This document shows, one piece after another, positions 1 to 11,034 of a DNA stretch of 64,000 nt. The stretch's first letter is position 1; each line of letters starts with the position of its first letter. Source of the stretch: Margaritispora aquatica (taxonomy: Eukaryota; Ascomycota; Leotiomycetes; Helotiales; Discinellaceae); the NCBI GenBank assembly GCA_007644065.1, contig VJWN01000010.1:1488001-1552000 (forward strand), in the 5' to 3' direction. The notes beneath the pieces are model-generated. The model was not told where the DNA came from. It saw only the letters and a list, made by a program, of their open reading frames with translations, and made no database searches. The position numbers and the translations under genes were made by a program.

Positions 1-2476
1 AGGCCCCCCCAAACTCCTTCATGGCGCGTACCCATGAATCCCACGCTTCGCTACAAGCATAACCGAATCGTTGTGCAGACCTTACGAAAGGCGCCCAAAC
101 ACGCATGGCCAGCACTCTCCAAATCGCTGCAAGTGCTCTCTTGACTAGAACCCACACTCCGAGGACAAGACCTAGTTGGTATACTAGGAGACCACCCACG
201 CTGACTAACCAGATCAATGCGCCAGCGTACATGATCTAAGAGACAGGTCGGATTAGCTCACTAGATTACCAGGGGTCGGAGGTAGAGTGGGAATACATTA
301 TTGTAGGGAAAGAAAAAACAAGGGATATTCAATTATGAAATCAACTGTGCCGAAATGAGGCTTTGTAGATTTCCCCCCAAGAAGCAAATTACAGATGCTC
401 ACTCACCATAGCGTCCCAACCATGTGGCATCCCCTTCAGTTTGTTCGCTTGATAGTAACCCTTCTTCCTCGCAAAATCCACCGTCATCCCCAAATATGGA
501 GACCCAATAAGCTGCAGTACGATTTCAGCAAGAAGACTATCAAAGATCAAAGTTTTAGCACGTTCCACCAGAAAGGTCGTCTGTGGAACCCCTACCTAGA
601 CGCGCCCAGCGAAAAGTACATGCTCTTCTCATTCTCTACCGTTATGAGCGCCGTAGCCATCCACGCAATCCTCGGCCTCGTACACCAGAACAACACCAGT
701 GCCCCAATTGGCACGGCCTCGAACCCGGGCGTGTGCTGCACCAAAAGCGCATTGACGAGATTCGCGAGTATGTTCAATGTGACTGATATCAGCGCCATCA
801 CGGGCCAACCGGCTGAGCCGGGCTTGCCCAGATAGCCGCATGTGAGTCTCTGCACGATCGTGCGGCGGCCGAGGATGAGTGTGGATATGCCGACGAGGAT
901 GTTGACGAGAGCGAAGGAACCGAGGATCGCGGAGGCGGAGTGGCATTCTGTGTCTTGGTTTGAGGCGGCTTGGATGTACCAGTCCCATGGAATAATTTCT
1001 TTGTGTGCTGTGTGTGACAACTCTTGGAAGTCGGCCCAGGAACTGGTGTTGAATGTTGCTTTGTTACAGGTATTTAGAACCCACTGAGAAAGAGTCAGGG
1101 AAATCGTCTTTCTGAACGAGAGATATAGAAGTGATTGGAGGAGAGATTGATTCTCCTGAGACAGTCGGATGCCTCAAGCTTTCAAAAGTCATATGATTTT
1201 ATCTCATAAATGAGAATCCTCACATACCTGAACATAAGAAGATGCGCCTGATTCTCTTCCGCCGGTATTGCAAAATTCAGGGCAAGAAGTTCTCTGTAAA
1301 CTCTGGCAGAAGCATTCCTTCGGACCTGGAAAAGTTGTCAAATTCCAACACGAGTGTGTGATATTCTGTACTTGAGGACATAGAGACACGTTATTAAGAC
1401 AAGAAGGTGCCTCGCCGCTAATCTCATTGATATATCCTACTAGTGATTCTCTAGGAACGAACGGTGCAACAGAAGTTGAAGATATCGTTGAGTATTTCCA
1501 GTCCGCAGTGGTGGTGGAAGAATAATCAGATTGGAAAACAATTGTTGAGCCAGCGTACATGTTCAAGATCTCGGATGTAAGATACAGCGTTCGAGCTGTG
1601 ACACCCATGAAAGCGTAGCTGTTCTGGCCATATATGAATGTGGTCTTCTTGTTATAATTGCTATCGCAATAGAAGCCTGTTCCTCGCGAGTTATACAGAG
1701 TAACACACTCTCCAATACTGTTATGGAGAGGAGGTACCATTTAGCGATATATCAGATCTTATGCTGGATGATACGTACCAAGTTACAGTGCCTGGATCGG
1801 GATTTTTAAAATACCCACCATTAGATACGCGAGCAGAATATTCGGATTCCCTCAAGGCCTTGCAACGAGTAACAACGTTGCTACAAGAGGATCCCTTAGA
1901 GGCACAGCAGAAATACGAGTTTTGGATTACGCAGCTGTAGCTCGGAGTAGATGTGCCAGACCACATCCCTGACCCGAGAACGTCAACAAACGGAGTCTGG
2001 AAATTTGTGTTTGTGCCACAAACCAGTGGACCTTCCAAACTTCAGTATATGTAGATGCCGAGAAGAGATAACTAACCTCCAGGAAGTCTCGAGGTAACCG
2101 GGCTTGTATTGGAGACAAAACCAGTAGTAGGATATACATTGTAGATCTTGGGGGCTACGTCAAAGAATCCACAGATCACAGGCGGAAATGTGATGAGGCT
2201 GAGGTATTGCTGGCTCGTTGATCCAACGACAAGAACTGCAGGTTTTGACGTAGCTATAGAAGAAGATACCGTCGTACTCGCTAGCCTAATAGCTAAGTGA
2301 GGTCGAGTAGAAGGAATCGCTTCCGACCATGGTATACTACGCTTTCTACTTTCTGCAGTCTTTGTAGGCACATATCCGCTTGGTGTCGTATAAGGCAGAA
2401 GCCGACATTGAGATGTTGGGAATGTGAATAAGACCAGAATCGTGAGATGCAATATTTGGTAACCTGAAATTTGCAT
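1..2476 (-). CDS. Cys-rich secreted-ectodomain multispan membrane protein (partial, runs off left edge)
   Basis: Six exons fit one open frame: 2476-2077, 2031-1779, 1717-1228, 1083-640, 580-407 and 235 to the edge. Every junction is GT-AG and every phase closes, giving at least 665 residues. The ATG at 2476 starts a hydrophobic signal peptide (about residues 1-23). Residues 25-430 form a Ser/Thr-rich ectodomain with many Cys and N-x-S/T sites. Cys-rich motifs include CFCQSL and CPEFCN. At least four hydrophobic segments follow: about 431-453, 470-495, 505-530 and one in exon 6 (about 590-615). This is the layout of a plasma-membrane surface protein. I do not recognise a named domain; receptor-like or wall-sensing roles are only guesses. 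The C-terminus lies outside the window. Confidence 0.72.
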
Positions 2477-2484
2477 TGCGCCAC

Positions 2485-3416
2485 GCTTGGAACAAGGTTA
2501 TGGTTTAATTCACAGGATCGGTTTGGTCTATAGTTACGACAAACAAATAAAACGAGATAGAAGTGTTATCAAGGAAAGATAACGCCAATGTGAGGCTGAA
2601 GTTTGGAAGTCTTGCGCCTTCAACTTCTTCCAGTTGGAGTTGAGAATGAACGCCATGTTCAGCCACTAGCGGCAAAGAGTTCTATCAACAAAGTCGGACA
2701 CTATTTCGTCGCTATGTAAAACACAATAATTGAAATATTTTGGAAGAGAATGATGACATATCAGCGTGTCAAGTGGAAGTGTGAGAGTAGTAATAATGCT
2801 GTTATACACGATGTTGAAAAGCAGTGCTGTCCCGAAGCGAGCACGCCTTGTTTGGTCTGAAGAGAGGGCGTTAAAGTCTCGCTAAACCGCAAAGAATCCG
2901 AAAGGTAGCCCTATTAATCGGCTTTTAGAATACTATTTGTTAATTTATTATTAACCAATATTAGAATAACTTTAAAACTAGGGAATACTATTTTATACTT
3001 TTATTATATAATTTTCTGTCGTTTTCTATAGATTACATATTTGTTTCTATATATTATTTTAATTTACCCGTATTTTATATATCTTTTCTGCTCTCTTCTA
3101 TCTTCAAAACCCTTTTCCAAAAAAAAAAAACCCTTGCACGAAACCCCTGTCTAAACCCCTGACCCTGGCCACTTGCAAGGGGCCTTTAAAGGGATGCTCC
3201 GTGGAGAGTGTCAACATTTCCATATTTACCCGTTGTACGGAGATCCATAGTGATTGAATTGTACGTTCGCTATTGTTGGTTTTACAAAAAAGGCCTATTT
3301 GTCCACTCTTTCCCTAGTGCTAACTGTCCATATTATGTGAGGCCTACCCCGCCATCTCAGAACACCGGTGTCGCTTATAGAATCATTAATTAGCAAGCTG
3401 TTCTATCAGTCTCTCG
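2485..3416. other. Intergenic, with AT-rich block
   Basis: No supported gene. Positions about 2925-3130 are strongly AT-rich with short TA-rich words and an A-run near 3119. This could be a decayed repeat mutated by RIP (repeat-induced point mutation). The rest is the divergent promoter space of the membrane-protein gene and the Zn2Cys6 regulator. Confidence 0.6.
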
Positions 3417-5266
3417 ATGTCGCTACCACGCCCTACTAAGGTCTCAGACCCACACTTCAGCGTTATTATCAATCAGCCGGGACGACGACTCGCCTGCGAC
3501 CGCTGCCATACCCAGAAGCTACGATGTACGAAGGGTGAAGAGAACGAGGCCTGTGTACGTTGCCATAGATTGAAGAAGGATTGTGTCTGGAGCCCTCCCG
3601 CTCGAAGTGGAAGGCCTAGAGTCCAAGAGCTTAATAAATGCGATAGTGCAAGTGGAAATGAGAATAGCCAGAAGCGCCAACGAACGAGTAAGGTATCTTT
3701 GTCCTCTACGGACAGAAAGCTCGCCGCTTTTCTAACACGTCTAAAGGCTCTCAGAGAGAGACAAGCGTAGCGGACAACGTGATTGACATAGAGGTCCCAG
3801 GGCTTCATGCGAACACGACAGTATCACCCCCCGCAATGCAGAACACTGTCCCTCAACCGTGTACCGAAGGATACTCAAACGAGTTTATTAGAGAGTATAC
3901 CGCTGACTCTGCTATTTGGTACGACTCTCACGATACGAGTAACATTTTCGAGTTCTCCGGTTTTTCTAACGCCGGCTCGGATCATCGTGGGAGTCCGTTC
4001 GAATTTACCTCCTCAAACTTCACTCAAAAAGCCTTCCAGTTTTTACGGTCTCCCATGGAGAATAGCTCTAATACGGGAAATACTCTAGAGTATCAAGGCG
4101 ACTTACTCTACGACCTACCTCCAACTGGTCCCAGTCCGCAACCAGTAGCAGTGTTGACAGAGCACCCTCCTCTAGTCAACGGCAATGGTGAGATGGACGT
4201 TGATCCTCCAAGCGGGTCAATACCGAATCCAGTCACTACTAGTACAGACCGAATCGAAGAAACTACTTGCCAACTTTCAGATCTAATTTCTGCATTTCTA
4301 AAGCTCGAAATGACATTGAGTTCAGGTTTCTGGGCGAAGATGTTTGAGTCACCAACCGTCGTCGTCGCAATGCTCAACGCTATGAGCAATCCCAACGCCT
4401 GCCTAACGAAAAGTTACCCCGTTGTCGAGATATTTGAGATCACCCAAAAATTCATAGAGGTTGTCAAGCAAGTTGGAGCATTTGGTGCTTGCCCGACGTC
4501 TACAAGAATAAGCTCACCATCTACTCCACTGCCTTCCTCAGCTTCAGACACATATCGGCAATGCACTTCCCATTATTCTCATTCACGACAAAATTCTTCC
4601 CTCTATGATTTCTCAAGCGAAGACGCAGCCAGCACAATCTCTTCGACTTCTCCGACTTCTTCCTCTAGTATCGCGACAAAAGCATTTGAAAGTGTGTCCC
4701 GTAATCCGTTCGTTACCGCTTCAGGAGAGCCGCACGGGCAACCTCATACAATTTCCGGTTCACAGCCAGTTGCACGCATAGATTTTCCGACTTTACTTAT
4801 GATTGCCACCTGCTATGTTCGGATCCTCGGAGTCTATACAAGTTTTTTCAGGCATATAAATCAATACATCCTCGCTCTCTCCTCCATCACTGCCTCAAAG
4901 TCCCCGGACAACTGTGCGAATCTACCACCAATATTACCCCCTTGGCCTGTGGGAGGATTCCAACCTGCTCATTGTGGAGACCTCCAGATTCTTCTCGTGA
5001 CTCAGACGAGCTGCTTTCTTCTCGGTCAGATAGAGTCGGCTTTGGGAATTGACGAATGGGAGTCGAGCGTCATCCGAGGAGGTATGTCGAGTAATTTCTC
5101 GCAGCAGGACGTTAAGACAACCTCCGGAGCTCATTTGAGCTGGGAGATGATCGAGATGGTCATTAGGCAAGAAAATAACGAGGGAAACAAGTTGGGAAAA
5201 TTAGGAACTTTGCGAAAGTCAATCAAAAAGGTCAAGAAGCAGCTTAAAAAGAATATTGCGCTTTAG
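3417..5266 (+). CDS. Zn2Cys6 transcription factor of the secondary-metabolism (AflR-like) type
   Basis: Two exons, 3417-3687 and 3747-5266. The 59-bp intron has donor GTAAGG, a CTAAC branch site and acceptor AAAG, and it joins in phase. The protein is about 596 residues. The binuclear zinc cluster lies at about residues 26-52: C-x2-C-x6-C, a short loop, C-x2-C-x6-C, beginning ACDRCHTQKLRC. A Lys/Arg-rich linker and a long Ser/Thr/Pro-rich region follow. The C-terminal helical part (FPTLLMIATCYVRILGVYTS, then ILLVTQTSCFLLGQIE) resembles regulators found in metabolite gene clusters. The protein ends in a basic Lys-rich helix. It is convergent with the reductase downstream. The likely role is a nuclear activator of a neighbouring pathway; the target genes are unknown. 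Confidence 0.85.
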
Positions 5267-5655
5267 CAAGGCATCTTTAGTAGGTTGAGTGGAAAAGAAT
5301 ATGGGGAAGAGTATAGACGAGCCAAGAGCTTGTTGTGTTCCTGGGAAATGGATTGCGTTAGCAAAAAGCAGAAGGGGAGGTTGGAATAATCGTCTAATTA
5401 AATAGTAGGGCTATACCGACAAGTGCACTTCAGTAATATGTCTAGGTTTTTTTTTTATTTAGCGATAAGTCCGATTTTTTCGAGCATAACGAATTAATCA
5501 AGAAATAACTCAACGTTGTGATAGGTTTTTTAAATAAGAAAGATAGTATATAATATTGAATATATTAGAAATTATTTGTAAGAATTATAAGCCTATAATA
5601 CTAAGGGAGAGCAACAAAAATTTTGAAATTTATTTTATCAAAGACTTTTCGCTCT
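5267..5655. other. Convergent intergenic spacer
   Basis: Spacer between the converging regulator and reductase genes. It is AT-rich with T-runs (for example near 5450) and presumably holds both 3' ends. No coding signal is seen. Confidence 0.6.
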
Positions 5656-7051
5656 CTATATCTCACCATTTTTCAGAAGTTCAACGTGCGTATGCAGACC
5701 TGCATTCTTCAGTCTCTCAATATAATCCCATCCGAGTGAGGCTGGCGTGAGAACTCCTCCCCGAAGCCTCATCGCCAGAGAAGGGACGCTACTTTCTGAC
5801 CTCGCTGCGGCAAGTTGTCCAACAAGTGACAAAGCAGCCTCACTTACCAGCAAAGCACTGCAACTGAAAACATCGATGTCAATCCGCATAAATCCCGTTG
5901 CTCTATTCCAATTGCCCTCATTTTCTTCGTCGGCCTTGGCCACAGCTCTCCACTCGACAAAATGCTTCTCATTACCCGAAACCTGGGGACCAATGCCTCG
6001 GGCAGGTGCCAACCAACTTAGAAGCCATCTGAATGGTGGAAACACGACGACCAAAAGTAAAGCGACGGATGTACCCAAGAATGAAAGCCATCCCTGCACC
6101 AGGCTATTCACTCGTGTATACCCGCTGAAACTAAATCGTTCACCATAGTGCTCATTTTCTCCCCCATGGCGTTGAAACAAGGACCAAGTCCGCATGACAA
6201 CGGCTCGATCTGCCATAGCGGATGGATTGAAGGTGAGAGAGCCTAAATCTGGGTCACGGCGTACAGGCAGAAGCGAAGTAGAGTATGGACGATGCAGCCC
6301 GGCACCAGGTACACAGGAAGCGAGGGGAGCACTAGCTGCATTCATACGCGCGAGAGAGTAGTCTTCTAGGCCGGCAAAAACAGAAGCAACCATACCACCG
6401 CTGAATCCAGGCCAAGAGTGCTGGATGGAGAATGTAATCGGTCCTGTTGGAGTGTGTCGACCCTTGGAGATGCAGTCGGCGAGCATGTAACACATGACGT
6501 CTGGCGGAGAAGACTCCACAGCACACTGGGGAATTATCTAATAAAATATCAGTAGAAAAAAGTGTATTTAGAGAGAATACTGACAATAGCGTTCCGGGCT
6601 TGAGCTTTTTCATGGAATTTGGTGGCAATCTCGTTGGCCCATATATGTTCGCCGGTGCAATCGACGTAAGCCGTGGAATGCTCAATGCAAGCCTCAACCA
6701 CCACTGTACCATGTCTGCAGAATGGCTATCTTATGTCAGATAGAGCAGTTCAAAGGGGTGAATCACACTTACACCAGCAGTATTGAGAACAAGTTGTGTG
6801 TGCGCGACCATCTGCTCTAGATCGCTGCGTACCAGAGACGCAACGACCACCCCCGGACGAGCACGGTCAGGATATTCTTCGTGTAGAAATTGCAATAGAT
6901 CTTGCAGTTTGAGATGATTTCGCCCCGAAATTGCCCATTTCAAGCTTGGCGGTGCATTAGCAGAAAGATATTGCGCAATGATTTTACCCTGATAGCCCGT
7001 TGCACCGTACAAGACAAGATCGTAGGGGCGGCGGGATGCATTTGAAGTCAT
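5656..7051 (-). CDS. Saccharopine-dehydrogenase-like / trans-acting enoyl reductase-like oxidoreductase
   Basis: Three exons, 7051-6773, 6725-6585 and 6537-5656; both introns are 47 bp and in phase; 433 residues. The N-terminal Rossmann motif is LYGATGYQGKIIAQYL, followed by AISGRN and VLNTAGPF. The conserved block VVVEACIEHSTAYVDCTGEH is followed by IIPQCAVESSPPD. A hydrophobic segment near residues 310-335 is usual for this membrane-associated family. The family reduces or rearranges lipid or polyketide-type substrates with NAD(P)H; 'saccharopine dehydrogenase' is a fold name, not a claim of lysine metabolism. The second intron uses an unusual GTCAGT donor, supported by the protein alignment across it. 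It is the only apparently intact enzyme next to the regulator and the dead reductase domain. Confidence 0.85.
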
Positions 7052-7473
7052 TTGGCTAATTGTAATACTAGAATCAATTAGATAAAAGATTGGTTACTCT
7101 CATAATGTACTTGAAGTCTTTTCGTCAGAATATATAGATGTCTTTGAAATTAGGTGAGTGCTAACCTATTTAGGTGAAACCCGCCGAACTTCAACGCCAC
7201 CTTTTTTGAAGCGAGACCACGAGATGGCTGTGTGAAGCCCCCGAGAATTCTACAAGACTTCGAGGCGGCAGATTGCCTTTTAGGTAGCGCGTACAATCGA
7301 AAATTCTATTCTACTGTATATATTATCTAACAAGTCTTAAAACCCAAAATCCAAAATATTCAAGTCTAACGTGCCTTGATCACTCGAGGATACGAGCCCA
7401 TCGGTCTGAGTATGACCTCTCTCAGATACATAGAGACCGTTTCATCCATGCCAGATTTATACACCTGCTCAAT
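7052..7473. other. Intergenic
   Basis: AT-rich promoter space of the reductase gene and the 3' flank of the reductase-domain relic. No gene seen. Confidence 0.5.
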
Positions 7474-8090
7474 TCATTGATTGATAGGGAGTGTAATCAA
7501 CGGTCGCTTATCTTCCATTTCAATATATCTTCCCAGCTGTTGGTCCAGGAAATTATTCTCATTGTACTTATGGATGACCGTCGCCAAAGGTTCACTTGTC
7601 CAGTCCCGCATGATTGACGAATAGATCGTCTGCGCTACTTCTTCTACCCTTACTGAATCAAAATAACTATCCCAACCTTCCATATCAGGGGCTGTAGCAA
7701 GCTCACGTGAAAAACGCAAGAAATTGGCAGCGATGTCATTTCCTGAAGAATGTTCGCCAATGATGCCCGTAGGCCGATGAAGAGTCACCTTGATTCCATA
7801 CTTTGTAGCTGCCTTCTCCAGAAGCCTTTCACTGACCTACTTAGCAGCTTGGTATCCATGAGTAGCGCTATTTTCAGATAGTGGATAGTACTTAACGGAT
7901 ATTTCTTGTAGTGGGAGCAATTCCGATGGCACGAACCCAGCGACTCCCGCTGATGAAATGAAATGAATTGGGATTCGGAAGGGAGCACCAAAGCGAATTA
8001 ACTCGCTTGTGGAGCCAACATTTGATTTCTTCAACGAGCTGTCTGACTTCAAGAATAAGACATGGGCGCCGTTGTGGGTATTGACTGCCG
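7474..8090 (-). pseudogene. Truncated thioester-reductase (R) domain of a PKS-NRPS or NRPS-like enzyme
   Basis: The minus strand encodes about 205 residues matching the C-terminal NAD-binding_4 type reductase domain of fungal PKS-NRPS/NRPS-like megasynthases. Landmarks in order are HNGAHVLFLK, NVGSTSELIRFG, IHFISSAGVAGF, the catalytic-type YxxxK in HGYQAAK, VSERLLEKA, VTLHRPTGIIGE and VRVEEVAQTIYSS. Reading is in one frame except for a TAG at 7839-7837, where relatives have Trp after the lysine of YxxxK. TGG to TAG is a G-to-A change, and on the other strand CpA to TpA, as RIP would give. Upstream of about 8090 the similarity stops, with no adenylation, carrier or ketosynthase sequence. It is a 5'-truncated, nonsense-interrupted relic. 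Confidence 0.82.
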
Positions 8091-8502
8091 AACCAACAGC
8101 TGGCCACCGACTGACCGAATCAGAGTCGGATTCGGTAGGTTTTCCCGTTTAAGAAGAACCCACCGAACACAAGTGCTGGCTCGCTTATTTACCCCTGACT
8201 CCCTGAATCCCGATCCACAATCAACGAAGCAATACATGTCTGCCATCAGACAACAATATTGAATTTATTATTTACGATAGGGCTAGTGGATTCCTTTTCA
8301 CCTTATCCTCAACCCTGTAGATCAATTGAGCTGAAATACGTTTGTGACCCAGCTAATATCTGGTGAAAGTCGTTTGAATTTACACTAGAACTCGTGTGTA
8401 GATTTCCATCATTTGTAACATTGGAAGCGTTATCTTGGTGGTGTCAAAGATGATAATATTCTTCATTTCTGGCTCCTCCCATCATAAATTGCGAAGTTTA
8501 CT

Positions 8503-9025
8503 CTACTTCGGTTCTAATAACTTGACAAGAGAAGCCTCTAGGTCCTCCGGCTTGGTAGTTGGCGACCATCAGCCCTGAACTTTCCCATTCCTGTCAACAA
8601 CGAACTAAGAACAATCAGCCTCAAACATGCGGGCTATCTAATAAATATTCCTATAAATATTGAACTTTGTAAAATTCCAAATTATCCTGCGCAAGCCCAG
8701 AAACCCCGGTCTCTACTTCTTGAGCTATTAATACAAAGGTAATACATCTGAGCCGTTGACGTCGATTTTGGCCAGTACTGGAGACGTGACGCCATAGTTT
8801 ACCTGAAAGAAAGACTGTATGTCATTGTTTGATCCAGATTCCTGTCTCATGAACTGATTGCATGAAATCCCGGGATGACGAAGTCATCACCGTATTTTCC
8901 GCGAAGGCGTTGATAGAGCTCTTCGAGCCCATCGTATTGAGGAGTGAAACTGCAGTTGGCTGCTGTTTCGACAACGAGAACTACCCTGTCACGTGTATGT
9001 TCCAGCGGTAAAGGTGGATTCCTTT
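8503..9025 (-). pseudogene. Glutathione peroxidase (GPx/Hyr1-type) relic
   Basis: Reading the minus strand gives, in order, RVVLVVETAANCSFTPQYDG (peroxidatic Cys retained), YGDDFVIPGF, CNQF, NDIQSFFQVNYGVTSPVLAK, IDVNGSD, RPGFLGL, IIWNFTKF, FVVDRNGKVQG and SPTTKPEDLEASLVKLLEP. This is the whole fungal glutathione peroxidase in the right order. It is broken by a one-base deletion at the GFPCNQF motif (near 8863), several in-frame stops and a roughly 60-bp interruption before FVVDR that may be a decayed intron. No functional protein can be made. GPx proteins normally reduce peroxides with thioredoxin or glutathione. Confidence 0.85.
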
Positions 9026-9970
9026 CTCTGCTTGCGTAGACTATTCTTCTTGCTGTAGCAGCAGGTTACTATCCCACAAAAATACATGCATAATTCCCAG
9101 CAAAACAATACAGCAGTGCTGCAGATAGGACTCGAACATCTGGTCGTTACAAGAGCAGAACAGAATTGATCGCAATGATCCCAGACTCAGGGATTCTCAT
9201 TTCAAGGGGCTAATTTCCTATTCTAGAAACGTTGACAACGATCTCTGATAGAAGAATGAACAAGCTCTACGAGATCCTTCTTGCGTCTTTCATTTCAGTG
9301 GCTAGAGAAAAGTTCGTCACTTCGATTTTACCAGCACAATTATAAACAATACTACGATACGTAGGTGCTATCTTGAGGAAGCTAGCTAATTGTGGCTAGT
9401 AAGGCATCTCACGTAGCTTGGGCAGATGCTAGGTAATGACCGAGAGATTCTTTCTTGAGTTTCTTCATTCTACGAAGAGGCTTCGTTAAGGATTAGAATG
9501 AAACCTTGTAGAAATAAAACTAATCAAACTTCCTTGAAATCGCGTGCAATCTTTTATTGTGATGAGATATCTCTCAAGCTTTAAATATGATATGCACTGA
9601 CATGAGTGCGTTGATAATACCTAGTTATGATTCTCCCTTTACCCCCTTTTCTTCGCTTCTTCTGAAGGGAATGACAAGCGATAGGGAGCTTCCGCTACCA
9701 AGTGCTTGCATGGTCACCAATCACAGAATTATGAATCATATGAGGAACTCGAGCGCGGGGTATATAAACCCCACAGAATCCTGGTCCCATCCGAGGGCGT
9801 CGCCCAATGCAGGCAAGTCTTGAAGAAGTAGGAAGATCAGAGAATCTTATTCTGTCTCCAAAAGGCAGCAGTCTTATTTTTTATTCACAAATTATACTAC
9901 TTCCCAGCCACGATTCTTCAACCGTCCTCCATTCCACCAAATCATCCAGTGGTGAACATGCATGATTAAC
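9026..9970. other. Intergenic
   Basis: No supportable gene. Only short ORFs without family character are present, such as one at 9587-9823. A TATA-like GTATATAAACC lies near 9759 but no gene follows it convincingly. Confidence 0.5.
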
Positions 9971-11034
9971 TCAGTTGAAGATAATACCACCATCGATAAT
10001 CAACGTCTGTCCCGTCATGTAGTCGCTATCCGGACTAGCCAAGTAACTGACCGTCTTCGCCACATCCTCCGGCACACTGGTCCTCTTCAACGCAATCAAG
10101 TCTTCGGAGTACCTCTTGATCGTATCACCCTTCTTTACTCCTGACTTCTTGCCTAGCTCCTCGTCAATTAGATCCCACATGGCGGTGCCAACTATGCCTG
10201 GTGCGTAGCCATTCACTGTGATCTTATGTTCTGCCATCTCCATTGCGAAGGCTTGCGTGAAGCCTCGAACGGCCCATTTCGATGCGCTGTAGTGGGAGAG
10301 AAGAGCGAAGGGCTTGAATGCCACAATACTGCGGTCACACAGAAATCAGCACTTCTCTTTTCTACAGACTTCCCTTTTCTTCTACAGGTAGTCATCTTTT
10401 CGGGGCACGGTCCTTACCTCGCAGCACCAATTATTTTTCCACCACTACCTTGCTTGATCATCTGCTTGGCTGCCGCAGAGTAGCAATTGAACACACCAAA
10501 GACATTGATCTCAAACATCCTCCTCACATCATTTTCGCTCAAATCCAGCAACGCCTTCACTTGTGCTATACCAGCATTGGCAATCATGACATTCAAGGGA
10601 CCAAGATTATCAACTGCTGCGGAGATGAGGCCTTCCACCTCAGACAGCTTTGAGACATCGGCGACATGACCGTAGGATTGGCGGCCTAAAGATTGAATTT
10701 CCTTCACTGCCTAGGAGAGCTTTAGCATCAATCATGAACTAAAATAAACATAGGAAGTTTATAAGATATGGCAGCTTACAGAATCAATCCCGGCTTGGTT
10801 CGCAGAAATGTCGTTGATACAGACATCAAATCCGTCCTCTGCAAGACGAATTGCAATTGCTTTGCCGCTGTTATGCGTCAGTTTCATAGCTTCATCTCAC
10901 ATCTGTTTCCATCCGTAGCCTGGCCAGCATGAGAGAGCGACCTACATTCCTCTCGCGGATCCCGTCACAATTACCATACGTTTGCCATAGTCCTTGGTCA
11001 CAGCCGTGCTACTTGGTCCACCATTAGAAGCCAT
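9971..11034 (-). CDS. Classical short-chain dehydrogenase/reductase, diacetyl/acetoin reductase-like
   Basis: Four exons, 11034-10946, 10867-10780, 10710-10418 and 10328-9971; all introns are GT-AG and phases close; 275 residues. Cofactor motif TGSARGIGKAIA (about residues 25-36), NAG in MIANAGIAQ, catalytic Ser in GAAS, and catalytic YxxxK in HYSASKWAV. The C-terminal block SPDSDYMTGQTLIIDGG is typical of SDRs. Overall similarity is to acetoin/diacetyl (meso-butanediol) reductase-type enzymes, so an NAD(P)H-dependent carbonyl reductase in the cytosol is likely. The true substrate could be another ketone, including a pathway intermediate of the decayed locus nearby. Confidence 0.9.

Noticed and set aside
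9100..9200. tRNA-like TTCGAGT loop on the minus strand
   Set aside because: The flanking five-base T-stem does not pair properly and no acceptor or anticodon arms fit; probably chance or a very old relic.
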